Positions 38,053-46,825 of a stretch of DNA of 64,000 nucleotides are shown here, piece after piece. Source of the DNA: Roseibium litorale (GTDB taxonomy: Bacteria; Pseudomonadota; Alphaproteobacteria; Rhizobiales; Stappiaceae); NCBI RefSeq assembly GCF_014842915.1, contig NZ_JACYXI010000004.1:225388-289387 (forward strand), written 5' to 3'. The notes under the pieces are model-generated. The model had not been told where the DNA came from and searched no databases. It worked only from the letters and a program-made list of their open reading frames with translations. Position 1 is the first letter of the stretch, and every line of letters begins with the position of its first letter. The position numbers and the translations under genes are program-made.

Positions 38053-38415
38053 ATGATATCCGCGACCGAAATGAACACGGCACGTTTCCCAAAGGTGGCA
38101 GAGGAGCTGGGGTTCCTCGACCGCTACCGCTATTTCGACGGCAAGAGCGGCAAGCGCTATATCTTCACGCGTATGACCGCGCCGGATCTGGCGGATTGCG
38201 CCGGGGTTGTTGTGATCATTCCTCCCTCTGCCAAACAGGCGGACACCCAGTTGCCGGTGATCGGTGAAGTCGACCGGGACGGAAAGTTTCACGGGCTTGG
38301 TGCAGCGAAGACCCGCCGCAGGGCAGGAGAGGTTTTTGTCCATCTGCTCGCTGGCTCGGCGCTGGACCGAAAAACCGTGCTCGACGACCTGAAGGCCGGC
38401 TTCGGCTTGTTGTGA
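38053..38415 (+). CDS. Hypothetical protein, ~120 aa
   Basis: Unrecognised. Soluble, mixed alpha/beta (LDRYRYFDGKSGKRYIFTRM, DCAGVVVIIPPSA, LPVIGEVDRDGKFHGLG). Start uncertain: 38053 or the later ATG at 38071. Convergent with the ChaC-like gene. Confidence 0.6.
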   Translation: MISATEMNTARFPKVAEELGFLDRYRYFDGKSGKRYIFTRMTAPDLADCAGVVVIIPPSAKQADTQLPVIGEVDRDGKFHGLGAAKTRRRAGEVFVHLLAGSALDRKTVLDDLKAGFGLL

Positions 38416-38428
38416 GGTCTCAGGTTGC

Positions 38429-38944
38429 TCAGCGCAGCCTGTCCGAAAGCCAGGAAACGCCGTGGTCCTTGATGCCAAGGTCCTCGAGGTGGGACGCGGT
38501 GTTCAGAACATATTCCGGGTTCCTGCCGGACTGGCCAGCCGCTTCCACGACAATTTCAAGCTGTCTCTCCAGCGGCAGGGTACCGGCATATTGGGGATGA
38601 GCGCGGTTCACCACATAGGTGAGCGCCTCGGCCGTCTCGCCGGATTGAAGCCTTATTTTCCGCCACGTTTCCAAATAGACCATGGTCACCTGTTCGCGGG
38701 CGCGCAGATAGTCGATGGTTTGTTCCCGCAAGGAGCCGGAAACGCGCCAGGCCATGCCGCGGCAGGCGCCGCCCCGGTCCAGGCCGAAAACGAGACCCGG
38801 CCGCTCCTGCGTCCCGCGGTGAACCCAGGAGTAGACGCACAACGACCGGTGAGCGCCGCACAACAAGGCGGGTTGCCCGCCTTGATGCTCGAAGCCGGGG
38901 TTCCACATCAAAGAGCCGTAGCCAAATACCCAGAAATCACTCAT
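38429..38944 (-). CDS. ChaC-like gamma-glutamylcyclotransferase
   Basis: 171 aa. The glutamyl-binding loop VFGYGSLMWNPGF at the N-terminus, RRSLCVYSWVHRGT-like core (HRSLCVYSWV, HRGTQERPGLV) and the later ASHLEDLG identify ChaC, which degrades glutathione to 5-oxoproline and Cys-Gly. Start MSDFWVF at 38944; the open frame further up has no family match. Confidence 0.9.
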   Translation of the reverse strand: MSDFWVFGYGSLMWNPGFEHQGGQPALLCGAHRSLCVYSWVHRGTQERPGLVFGLDRGGACRGMAWRVSGSLREQTIDYLRAREQVTMVYLETWRKIRLQSGETAEALTYVVNRAHPQYAGTLPLERQLEIVVEAAGQSGRNPEYVLNTASHLEDLGIKDHGVSWLSDRLR

Positions 38945-39061
38945 ATCGGTCCCAGATCGCCGTTGCCCCTGCCAGATAGCAATGGTGCCGCAGCGTTGCA
39001 ATGGATCGATTAGCGAGCTCCTTCTTCTCATTTCAGAAAGCGTTTTTATTTGAGCAAGGAC

Positions 39062-40093
39062 ATGACATTGGAAAAGGCCGAAAAACCGCGCTCGAACTTC
39101 CGCTACTTCGCCCTTGGCGGCACCGTGCTTGCGGTGATGGCTCTGTGGTCCGGCGGCTGGTTCTTTCTCAAAGACAAGCTGCAGGAGGAAATCGGCAACC
39201 GCTTCGCAAAACTGTCGGAACAGGGTGTCCAGGCCAGCTGCCGGGATCTGTCCATTGCCGGTTTCCCCTTCCGCTTCGAGGTTTCCTGCGCCCCCTTCCT
39301 GATGGACACGGCCACGGGCCTCAGCCTGTCTCTGCCGGGGCTGCGGACGGTCGCTCTGGTCTACAATCCCTGGCATGTCATTCTGGAGGCAGAAGGCCCC
39401 GGCCATTTCTCTTCGCTGCCTTTGGAGCTTGAGGGGACAGGATCCTGGATAACCGGCCGGGCCAGTGCGCGTTATTCCTCTTCGGCGCTCAAGGCGGCGG
39501 ACTTTTCTTTCGAAAAGCCGTCCTGGTTAGTGGATGGCGATGGATTCGTGTCCGAGGTTTCAGCGGAGCAGCTGGAGTTTCACCTGCGCGAGGTTCCAGG
39601 CGAAGCTGGTGACGTGGAAGCTTTCCTGAGCCTTGATCAGGCAACATCTCCCCTGGCGCCGTTCCTGCCTGCTCCGGCGGATCTGAAGGTCCATGCCGCC
39701 ATTCCCGGAGGCGCTGCGCTTCTGTCCGGCCAGCCGCTGTCTTTGACGGCTTCAGACTGGAACCTGCCGGTGAAGCTGCATCAGTTGCACATCAGCTCCG
39801 GATCCCTGGAGATCATGGCAACTGGTGATGTGTCTATGGATACGGATGGCTTCCTGACCGGGGCGCTGCAGGTCGAACTGACGGATATCGATGGTATGGC
39901 GGCTCTGGCGGCCAGCCTTGCTCCGGAAGACCCTTCCCTGGCTTCGACAATCAAGGGAGCTGCAACGGCCTTTGGCCATGCGCAGAAACAGGAAAACGGC
40001 AAGCAGGTTGTCCTGCTGCCGTTGACCTTGAACAAGAGCCGGGTGAGCATCGGCCTCATCCCTCTCGGGACCTTGCCGCCTCTCCGGCCCTGA
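39062..40093 (+). CDS. DUF2125 domain-containing protein
   Basis: 343 aa. Single N-terminal membrane helix (~16-38) and an outside DUF2125 domain with SCRDLSIAGFPFRFEVSC (paired Cys) and LRTVALVYNPWHVILEAEGP. Function unknown, conserved in alphaproteobacteria. The start could instead be the TTG at 39050. Confidence 0.85.
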   Translation: MTLEKAEKPRSNFRYFALGGTVLAVMALWSGGWFFLKDKLQEEIGNRFAKLSEQGVQASCRDLSIAGFPFRFEVSCAPFLMDTATGLSLSLPGLRTVALVYNPWHVILEAEGPGHFSSLPLELEGTGSWITGRASARYSSSALKAADFSFEKPSWLVDGDGFVSEVSAEQLEFHLREVPGEAGDVEAFLSLDQATSPLAPFLPAPADLKVHAAIPGGAALLSGQPLSLTASDWNLPVKLHQLHISSGSLEIMATGDVSMDTDGFLTGALQVELTDIDGMAALAASLAPEDPSLASTIKGAATAFGHAQKQENGKQVVLLPLTLNKSRVSIGLIPLGTLPPLRP

Positions 40094-40101
40094 CAGGAGG
40101 T

Positions 40102-40563
40102 TTATTCGCCAGCCGCGCGGTCGATCCGGATGATGAAGCTCTTGGCGTGATCCGGTTCGGCGATCTTTTCATAAAGGGCGACAGCCGGCGCGTTTTTGCC
40201 CGGAACCAGCCAGCGCAGGTGCAGCCAGCCGCGGCGCTTGCCTTCCACCTCCAGGGATTCAATCAGCTTCCGGCCGATGCCCTTGTTGCGGAAGGTGGGA
40301 AGGACATAAATGTCCTCGAGCTGACCGATCCGCAGACCGGTGATCAGCTCCGGCAGATCGAAATAGACGGCGAAACCGACGAGTTGGTTTCCCTGAAAGG
40401 CGCCGACAACTTCCGCCGACCGGTCGGCGAGGATCTTTTCCGCGTAATACTCGTCTGGCCGGCGCGGCGCGCCGCGTTTCAGCGCCTGCGCGTTTTCGGC
40501 GATAAGCGGAGCCAGCTTGTGGGCGTCCGCCTGGACAAGGGCCTTGATTTCCGTATTGCTCAT
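40102..40563 (-). CDS. GNAT-family N-acetyltransferase
   Basis: 153 aa; acetyl-CoA site EDIYVLPTFRNKGIGRKLI (R/Q-x-x-G-x-G/A equivalent RNKGIG). GGAG 5 bases before the ATG at 40563. Substrate unknown. Confidence 0.9.
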   Translation of the reverse strand: MSNTEIKALVQADAHKLAPLIAENAQALKRGAPRRPDEYYAEKILADRSAEVVGAFQGNQLVGFAVYFDLPELITGLRIGQLEDIYVLPTFRNKGIGRKLIESLEVEGKRRGWLHLRWLVPGKNAPAVALYEKIAEPDHAKSFIIRIDRAAGE

Positions 40564-40808
40564 GGGGTCTCCGGAGCCTGTCGGTTCGAGTTCTGCCTGC
40601 AAGTTGTCCAGAATCTTGCCTGACAATCAAGCACCTGCATATGGCTTACCCTAGTACATTTGTCGCAGGCGCGGGATTTCCACCTTTGCACAGGGGGACT
40701 GCCGCGAGGATTTCCTTCCGTTCCGATCTTCTCCAGATCTGAAACGTCCGTTATAACCGCCATGTCTATTTCCGGTTGCGGCCGGACCCTCCATCAGATT
40801 GAACAGTC

Positions 40809-41693
40809 ATGTCCGACGCAACGCGGGTACGGGCCACCCTTATCGGCCTCAGTGCGGTTCTCATGTGGGCTGCGCTTGGTCTTTTCAGTGCCGGGTCCGG
40901 CAAGGTTCCTCCTTTTCTGCTGAATGCCCTGTGCTTCTTCCTGTCCGGGTCGCTGGCTGTTGTCTGGCTTGCGCTGCGGGGCAAGCTGCGGCTTCTCCGC
41001 CAGCCATTGAAGGTCTGGGCTTTTGGAACGGTGGGCCTGTTCGGATTTCACTTTTTCTACTTCACCGCAATCCGGAACGCGCCGCCTGTCGATGCCAATC
41101 TCATCAACTACACCTGGCCTTTGCTGATCGTCCTGTTTTCCGCCTTTCTTCCCGGCGAGCATTTGCGCCTTCATCATGTTGCTGGTGCGGTCTTTGGCCT
41201 TTTCGGCGCCGTGCTGCTGATTTCCGGAGGCGAGGGGTTGAGCCTTGATGGCAGCTCGTCGCTTGGCTATGCGGCTGCGATCGCCTCGTCCCTGTTCTGG
41301 TCCAGCTATTCCGTGATCTCCCGGCGGCTTGGGGCAGTTCCAACCGAGGCTGTGGCCGGTTTCTGCCTGATGACGGCCTTTCTTTCGCTGGTCTGCCATC
41401 TGGCTCTGGAAGAGACCGTCCTGCCTGCCGGTTTCTATGAGTGGCTGTCGGTTGTGGCTCTGGGGTTGTTTCCGGTCGGACTGGCCTTCTTCACATGGGA
41501 TATTGGCGTGAAACGCGGGGACATTCAGATTCTGGGAGCCGCCGCCTATTCAGCGCCGCTCCTGTCGACCCTGCTGTTGATCGCCTTCGGCTATGGGACT
41601 TTTACGCTGACGGTCAGCTTTGCCTGTCTCGCGATCACCTTCGGCGCGGTGATTGCCGCAAAAGACATGATTTTCTCCCGCAAGAAGGCCTGA
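40809..41693 (+). CDS. EamA/DMT-family transporter
   Basis: 294 aa, about ten membrane helices in two EamA repeats, typical of inner-membrane metabolite exporters (RhaT/YdcZ-like). Substrate unknown. Confidence 0.88.
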   Translation: MSDATRVRATLIGLSAVLMWAALGLFSAGSGKVPPFLLNALCFFLSGSLAVVWLALRGKLRLLRQPLKVWAFGTVGLFGFHFFYFTAIRNAPPVDANLINYTWPLLIVLFSAFLPGEHLRLHHVAGAVFGLFGAVLLISGGEGLSLDGSSSLGYAAAIASSLFWSSYSVISRRLGAVPTEAVAGFCLMTAFLSLVCHLALEETVLPAGFYEWLSVVALGLFPVGLAFFTWDIGVKRGDIQILGAAAYSAPLLSTLLLIAFGYGTFTLTVSFACLAITFGAVIAAKDMIFSRKKA

Positions 41694-41774
41694 GCCGAAA
41701 GGCGAAGTGGAAATCATGCGCCAGCGGCATTAGCTTGCTGCAGAGCAACATGATGCCCCCTGGAGAGTTTCGCC

Positions 41775-42659
41775 ATGACCCAACAGTTCAAGCCGCGCCG
41801 GTCCGCCCTTTACATGCCGGGCTCCAACGCCCGGGCGCTGGAAAAGGCGCGGACACTCGATGTGGACTGCCTGATCCTCGATCTGGAAGATGCTGTGGCT
41901 CCGGATGCCAAGGAGACGGCGCGCCAGCAGATCGTTTCGGCGGTGAAAGAGGGCGGCTATGGTGAGCGGGAAGTGGTCATCCGCATCAATGGTCTCGACA
42001 CCCCCTGGGGAGAGGCGGATCTGGAAGCAGCTGCCGCTTGCGGCCCGGATGCGATCCTTGTGCCCAAGGTCAATGGCCCTGCGGATCTGGAGCGGGTGGC
42101 GCACAAGCTGGCGCTGGCAGGTGCTCCGTCCAGCCTGAAGGTCTGGGCGATGATGGAGACGCCGCTGGCGATGCTCAACGCTGCCGCGATCGGAGCCTGT
42201 GGCCGGGATCCGGAGGTGCGGCTGTCCTGTTTCGTCATGGGCACCAACGATCTTGCCAAGGAAACCCGCGCGAAGCTCAATCCGGGCCGCGCGGTGATGA
42301 CGCCCTGGCTGATGACCTGCGTTGCGGCAGCGCGGGCAGGCGGGATCGATATTCTTGATGGCGTTTACAACGCTTTCAACGATGAGGACGGCTTCGTGGC
42401 CGAATGTGCGCAAGGGGTGGAAATGGGCATGGACGGCAAAACGCTGATCCATCCCAAGCAGATCGCACCTTGCCACGCAGCCTTCAGCCCGTCTGAGGAC
42501 GAGGTCGCCTGGGCCCGCAAGATCAATGACCTCTTCAACCTGCCGGAAAATGCGAGCAAGGGCGCAATCCAGGTAGACGGCAAGATGGTGGAACGGCTAC
42601 ATGCGGACATGGGCCTGCGCACAATCGCGATTGCCGATGCCATAGCAGCCCGGATTTGA
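41775..42659 (+). CDS. HpcH/HpaI-family CoA-ester lyase (CitE-like)
   Basis: 294 aa TIM barrel with FKPRRSALYMPGSNARALEKA, LDLEDAVAPDAKE (Mg-binding acid), VKVWAMMETPLAMLN-type segment and GKTLIHPKQI. Resembles malyl/citramalyl-CoA lyases; exact substrate unknown. GGAG before the ATG. Confidence 0.88.
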   Translation: MTQQFKPRRSALYMPGSNARALEKARTLDVDCLILDLEDAVAPDAKETARQQIVSAVKEGGYGEREVVIRINGLDTPWGEADLEAAAACGPDAILVPKVNGPADLERVAHKLALAGAPSSLKVWAMMETPLAMLNAAAIGACGRDPEVRLSCFVMGTNDLAKETRAKLNPGRAVMTPWLMTCVAAARAGGIDILDGVYNAFNDEDGFVAECAQGVEMGMDGKTLIHPKQIAPCHAAFSPSEDEVAWARKINDLFNLPENASKGAIQVDGKMVERLHADMGLRTIAIADAIAARI

Positions 42660-42670
42660 AGGTTTTTGCC

Positions 42671-42877
42671 ATGAAACTCTACCGCTTCATCACCGGTCCG
42701 GACGACAGCGAGTTCTGTCACCGGGTGACCCAGGCTCTCAACAAGGGCTGGCAGCTGTCCGGTTCCCCGTCCCTGACCTTTGACGCCGTCCGTGGTCTCA
42801 CCATCTGCGGTCAGGCCGTCACCAAGGAAGTTCCGGGCGAAGAATATGCCCGCGAGATCAAGCTCGGGGACTACTGA
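42671..42877 (+). CDS. DUF1737 domain-containing protein, 68 aa
   Basis: MKLYRFITGPDDSEFCHRVT, NKGWQLSGSPSLTFD and the closing TKEVPGEEY match the small DUF1737 fold. AAGG before the ATG. Eleven bases after the CitE-like gene, likely co-transcribed. Confidence 0.82.
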   Translation: MKLYRFITGPDDSEFCHRVTQALNKGWQLSGSPSLTFDAVRGLTICGQAVTKEVPGEEYAREIKLGDY

Positions 42878-42923
42878 TACCGGCGCAGCGCGGCTTCGTC
42901 GAAGTGCGGAGTTTGCTGAATGA

Positions 42924-42954
42924 GAAATGCCCGGACCACTGGCCCGGGCGTTTC
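42924..42954. terminator. Bidirectional terminator
   Basis: GAAATGCCCGG, 9-nt loop, CCGGGCGTTTC between convergent DUF1737 and DUF1513 genes. Confidence 0.7.
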
Positions 42955-42958
42955 TGTT

Positions 42959-44110
42959 TCAAAGCGCGAACATGTGGTTGTCGAAGGACATGCCTGGCAC
43001 CTGGGCCAGAACGTCCGGAACGGCATCCGGTTCTCCCAGGTAGCGCAAGCCGCCGAGACCATCGGAAATCAGGAAAGCGCTGCCGTCGACTGGAGCAATG
43101 CCGCAACCGTCGATAACGGCTTTTGACCCGAGCAACGCGCCGGTGGACGCTGACCAGAACATGACCTGTCCGCCGCGCGGAGCGGAGGTCGCGACCACAT
43201 CCCCGGTGCGGTTGGCGACCACCGACCCGATATAGCTCTGCAGCCCGCTGGCCAGTTGCTCCGGAATGTCGGTCAGAATGGGACTGGTGTCCTGAGTCAT
43301 GTGGGCGACCAGGGGCGGGATCTGCTGCAGATCGCCTTCGAACTGTCCGCCGACCCAGACCTGTCCCTTGCCGTCCAGGGCCATGTGGCGCAGGGAAAGT
43401 TTGTGCAGGTCCTTGGACAACCGGTGTTGAGCCAGGACATCGCCTGAGCTGAGGTCCAGATAGACGACCGATGGGTCCATGGTCTCAATGTTGAGCTTTT
43501 CGCGCGGCTGGCCCGGATCCGTCTGGATGCCGCCATTGGCGACGACCATCGTCTTGCCGTCCGGCATCCGGAGAAGATCGTGGGGGCCGATGCCGCCGGT
43601 TTCGATCTCGCCGATCCGGCGCACATCCCGGCCGCTAACGTCATAGACGCCGAGCACGCCCCGCACGCGCTCGTAGTCATTTTCAACCGCATAGACCAGA
43701 CGACCATCGGCGGAAAAGCAGCCGTGGCCATAGAAGTGGCGGCCTGGCTCCGATGCGATGACCAGCGGTTCCTTGCGGTCATAGGGATCGATCAGCATGG
43801 CGAAGGTGCCGGGGCGGCGGGCGAAGGCCATGATCCGGCGCCCGTCCGGTGAAACGGCCATGCCGTGCCCGCGATCCGGCAATCCGACCTCAGCCAGCAT
43901 TTGCCCTGCATCGTCCAGGATGGCGAGCGCGTAGCTGCCGTTGGCCCGCTTGCAGGCGGTCGCAAAGAGGGGCGCCTCGATCTCGCCGATCAGGCCTTCT
44001 GCCAGCGCTGGTCCGTGCCATCCTGATCCGGCCAGAACGGCAGCTCCGCCAAGGCCTGCGAGGAAAGAGCGGCGGTTGATGGCGGTTTTCTTAGTCGCCG
44101 TCCAGAGCAT
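42959..44110 (-). CDS. DUF1513 protein, Tat-exported
   Basis: 383 aa. Twin-arginine signal NRRSFLAGLGGAAVLAG sends it folded to the periplasm; the rest is a beta-propeller-like DUF1513 domain (SPDGRRIMAFARRPG, FSADGRLVYAVENDYERVRG, GIGPHDLLRMPDGKTMVVANGG). DUF1513 partners with imelysins in iron clusters. Overlaps the upstream gene by 20 bases. Confidence 0.9.
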   Translation of the reverse strand: MLWTATKKTAINRRSFLAGLGGAAVLAGSGWHGPALAEGLIGEIEAPLFATACKRANGSYALAILDDAGQMLAEVGLPDRGHGMAVSPDGRRIMAFARRPGTFAMLIDPYDRKEPLVIASEPGRHFYGHGCFSADGRLVYAVENDYERVRGVLGVYDVSGRDVRRIGEIETGGIGPHDLLRMPDGKTMVVANGGIQTDPGQPREKLNIETMDPSVVYLDLSSGDVLAQHRLSKDLHKLSLRHMALDGKGQVWVGGQFEGDLQQIPPLVAHMTQDTSPILTDIPEQLASGLQSYIGSVVANRTGDVVATSAPRGGQVMFWSASTGALLGSKAVIDGCGIAPVDGSAFLISDGLGGLRYLGEPDAVPDVLAQVPGMSFDNHMFAL

Positions 44111-45176
44111 TGAAGCCTCCTGAAAGTCCCAGCCCCCCGGCCAAATTGAGAGCCATCGTGTCGCGCAGGCTGTTCACCTGGATCGCAACCAGATTGAGCT
44201 TGTCGTAAGTGCCGCCTTCTTCCATCGTCTGGCGCAGCGGGCCATTCAGCGACCGCAGGTTGTTCGCGGCATTGCCGAATTCAAAGTTGAGCGACCCTGG
44301 AATCCATTCGGCATCGCTGTCGAGGTCCGGCTCTAACTTGGCCGCATTCATCGCATCCCGGATGCCTTCCAGCTCGGCGGCGATATAGGCCGTGGCATTG
44401 CCCGAGCGGGAGAAGGGCAGCTTGTTCGGTTTGGCATTATCCTTGTCAGTGCCGAGTGCCGGCAGCAGTTCCTGATCCTTGATCACGATCAGCCCGGTGA
44501 CCATCGAATTGAAAATCGTCTCGATGGCTTCCTTGGAGGAGCGGAACTGGGGATTGTCAGGCCCTGCGGTCAGGAACTGCTTGCTGAAACCGTCCGGGTC
44601 TTTCCACTCAGAGGCAATGGCTCCTGCGATAGAGGTCACATTGCTTGCGATGGCTCCGGCATAGACGCAGAGCTCTGCCTTGCCGCCGCCCTCGCCGAGG
44701 GTCAGGTTGCTGTCGCTGTCATAGGCAATCAGCTGCAGGGCGGTCAACCCCTGCAAGGCAACGCTCTTGCCTGCCAGGGTAGCCGGATCGCCAAGTGTCC
44801 CATCATTATCCGCAAGCGCCTTGCGGATCTGCCGCTGGGCGATGTTCCGGGCATCCGGCAGAAAGGCGAGACGCTCCAGCCTGTGATCCTGGATCAAGGG
44901 GCCGAAACGCAGAAACGTTACATGTCCGAGGGCCTCAAGGGTCTTGGTGTAGCTCGATGAAAAGGCTTCGCGGGTCTGATCGGACGGCGCCGCGCAAAGG
45001 GCATCTGTGGCGGCAGGCAGGGCTGCCGAGGTCTCTGCAAATGCCGTGGTGGCCGGGCGGATATAGGTTTCCAGCACCCGCTTCACATGAGGACTGAAGT
45101 CTGCGGCTTGTCCCGGTGGAGCTTGCAGGGCGACAGCTGTGGTGACCGCAAGGGCTGCAAACAGGGTGAGGCGCAT
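44091..45176 (-). CDS. Imelysin-like protein with degenerate GxHxxE
   Basis: 361 aa, signal peptide ending QAPPGQAA. Imelysin fold (helical, internally repeated), but the metal-binding GxHxxE is replaced by GLTALQ (G143, T145, Q148). Overlaps the di-heme gene by one base (TAATG). Likely a partner of the true imelysin, unable to use that site. Confidence 0.85.
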   Translation of the reverse strand: MRLTLFAALAVTTAVALQAPPGQAADFSPHVKRVLETYIRPATTAFAETSAALPAATDALCAAPSDQTREAFSSSYTKTLEALGHVTFLRFGPLIQDHRLERLAFLPDARNIAQRQIRKALADNDGTLGDPATLAGKSVALQGLTALQLIAYDSDSNLTLGEGGGKAELCVYAGAIASNVTSIAGAIASEWKDPDGFSKQFLTAGPDNPQFRSSKEAIETIFNSMVTGLIVIKDQELLPALGTDKDNAKPNKLPFSRSGNATAYIAAELEGIRDAMNAAKLEPDLDSDAEWIPGSLNFEFGNAANNLRSLNGPLRQTMEEGGTYDKLNLVAIQVNSLRDTMALNLAGGLGLSGGFNALDGD

Positions 45177-46711
45177 TACAGGGACTCCAGAAATCGGATC
45201 AGGGCCGTCCGGCCGGCGGGCGGCAGCGCGATGACGGCATCGCGGGAGGCTTGAGCCTCGCCACCATGCCACAAGACAGCTTCAAGCAGGTTACGGGCCC
45301 GGCCGTCATGAAGGAAGCGGGTGTGGCCGTTGACCGTTCCGGTCAGCCCGATGCCCCAGAGCGGCGCCGTGCGCCATTCGGAGCCGGAGGCGTCCCCGGC
45401 AGGGCGGCCATCTGCAAGGCCTTCGCCCATATCATGGAGCAGAAGGTCGGTATAGGGCCAGATCAGCTGGAACCGGTGCGCCTTATTGTCCGCCCTGCGG
45501 CTGGTGACATAGTTGGGCCGGTGACAGGCGGCACAGCCGGATTGATGGAAGATTGCCTTGCCGCGCAGCACTTCGGGGTCATCAACATCCCGGCGCTGGG
45601 GAACGGCCAGGTTTTCCGAATAGAAAGTCACCAGATCCATGACCGGATCGGGCGCTTCACTGACGCCAAGGCGGGTCTGCTCTCCATGCGGCTGGCGGCG
45701 GCATTCAGGCTGCTTCGTGGTACAGTCGCCGTAATTGTCTGGCATCTCTGGCGTGCTGATGCCGATATCCCCGGAAAAGGCGGCGGCGGTCTGGGCCCGC
45801 ACCGTCGGCTCCGAGGCCTTCCAGCCGAAACGGCCGATGGTCAGCGCTCCTGTTTCCGGATCGCGTACCCGGCTCACCTTTCCCGAAATGCCGTCACCGT
45901 TCAGGTCGTCGGGATCGGCCTGGGCCTCGATATCACCAGCGGCGATCGCTTGCAGGAGACCCATGCCGATCATCGGCGGGGTGACCCTTGGCGACATCAT
46001 GACATCCGGATGCATCGGCCCATAGGCGAGGTCCCGGACCTTATAGGAGGGCTTCTTCAGGATGATCGTTTCGCCGCCGTTCAGGGTGACAGGAAGATCC
46101 TCGTAACTGATCTCGATCTGGCCTTCCGCCTTCAGCCCGGACACCGCAAAGGTCTGGAACTGGCCGCCATAGGTCGGCTCGGGAATGCGCAGCAGTTCAT
46201 GGCTTTCAAGCTGTGCCTGCTGTTGCGGTGTCTGCGGCGGAATGGAGAGGCGCAGGAAGAGCGAAACGGCTTTTTCGCCCGGAAGAGGCGGACGCCCGCG
46301 GCCGTCTTTCAGATGGCAGCTCTGGCAGGCGCGGGCATTGTAAAGCGGACCCAGCCCGTCGGAGGCCTGGGTGGAGGAGGGGGAAGAGGTCCAGAACTTC
46401 TTGAACAGGCCATTGCCGAGCTTGAAGGTCTGCTCTTCCTCGAAGGTGAGATTGCCCGAATTGTGGGAAAAACTGTCCCGGTTGACCGTCTTGACCGAAG
46501 TGGCAGCGCCCCCGCTCATGGCCTCGAAGGGCTGTGCGGCGGAAAAGTCCTTTGGCGGCGCGGTGACTTTGGCAACTCTGGCGCGGTCTTTGGGGGTGAG
46601 ATCGTCCCGGTAGGGAAGCGGTCCATCGGCTGCGCCTGCACTGACAGCGAAGGATGAGAGCGCCATTACAAACAAGGCGAGGGTCGACAGGCCCCATCTG
46701 GTAGCTGTCAT
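45176..46711 (-). CDS. Di-heme oxidoreductase family c-type cytochrome
   Basis: 511 aa with signal peptide; two CxxCH heme sites, ACQSCHLKDGRG and CAACHRPNY, and DUF1111/di-heme thiol-oxidoreductase core (RFGWKASEPTVRAQTAAAF, LHDMGEGLADGRP, PLWGIGLTGTVNGHTRFLHDGRAR). A periplasmic redox enzyme, perhaps setting the iron redox state. Start ATG at 46711. Confidence 0.93.
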   Translation of the reverse strand: MTATRWGLSTLALFVMALSSFAVSAGAADGPLPYRDDLTPKDRARVAKVTAPPKDFSAAQPFEAMSGGAATSVKTVNRDSFSHNSGNLTFEEEQTFKLGNGLFKKFWTSSPSSTQASDGLGPLYNARACQSCHLKDGRGRPPLPGEKAVSLFLRLSIPPQTPQQQAQLESHELLRIPEPTYGGQFQTFAVSGLKAEGQIEISYEDLPVTLNGGETIILKKPSYKVRDLAYGPMHPDVMMSPRVTPPMIGMGLLQAIAAGDIEAQADPDDLNGDGISGKVSRVRDPETGALTIGRFGWKASEPTVRAQTAAAFSGDIGISTPEMPDNYGDCTTKQPECRRQPHGEQTRLGVSEAPDPVMDLVTFYSENLAVPQRRDVDDPEVLRGKAIFHQSGCAACHRPNYVTSRRADNKAHRFQLIWPYTDLLLHDMGEGLADGRPAGDASGSEWRTAPLWGIGLTGTVNGHTRFLHDGRARNLLEAVLWHGGEAQASRDAVIALPPAGRTALIRFLESL

Positions 46712-46781
46712 GATAGTCAAGACCAATCAGGTTCGCGTCCCGGATCTCAGCACGGTACCCCTCCGTACCTGCTGAAAAGAA

Positions 46782-46813
46782 GAACCGGCGGGAAGAAGCT
46801 TCACCGCCGGTTC
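46782..46813 (-). terminator. Attenuator-type hairpin
   Basis: 10-bp stem (GAACCGGCGG/CCGCCGGTTC) then TTCTTCTTTT on the minus strand, in the gap between the imelysin and the di-heme gene. May end part of the transcripts, giving more imelysin than the rest. Confidence 0.75.
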
Positions 46814-46825
46814 GTTTCGTTCGTT

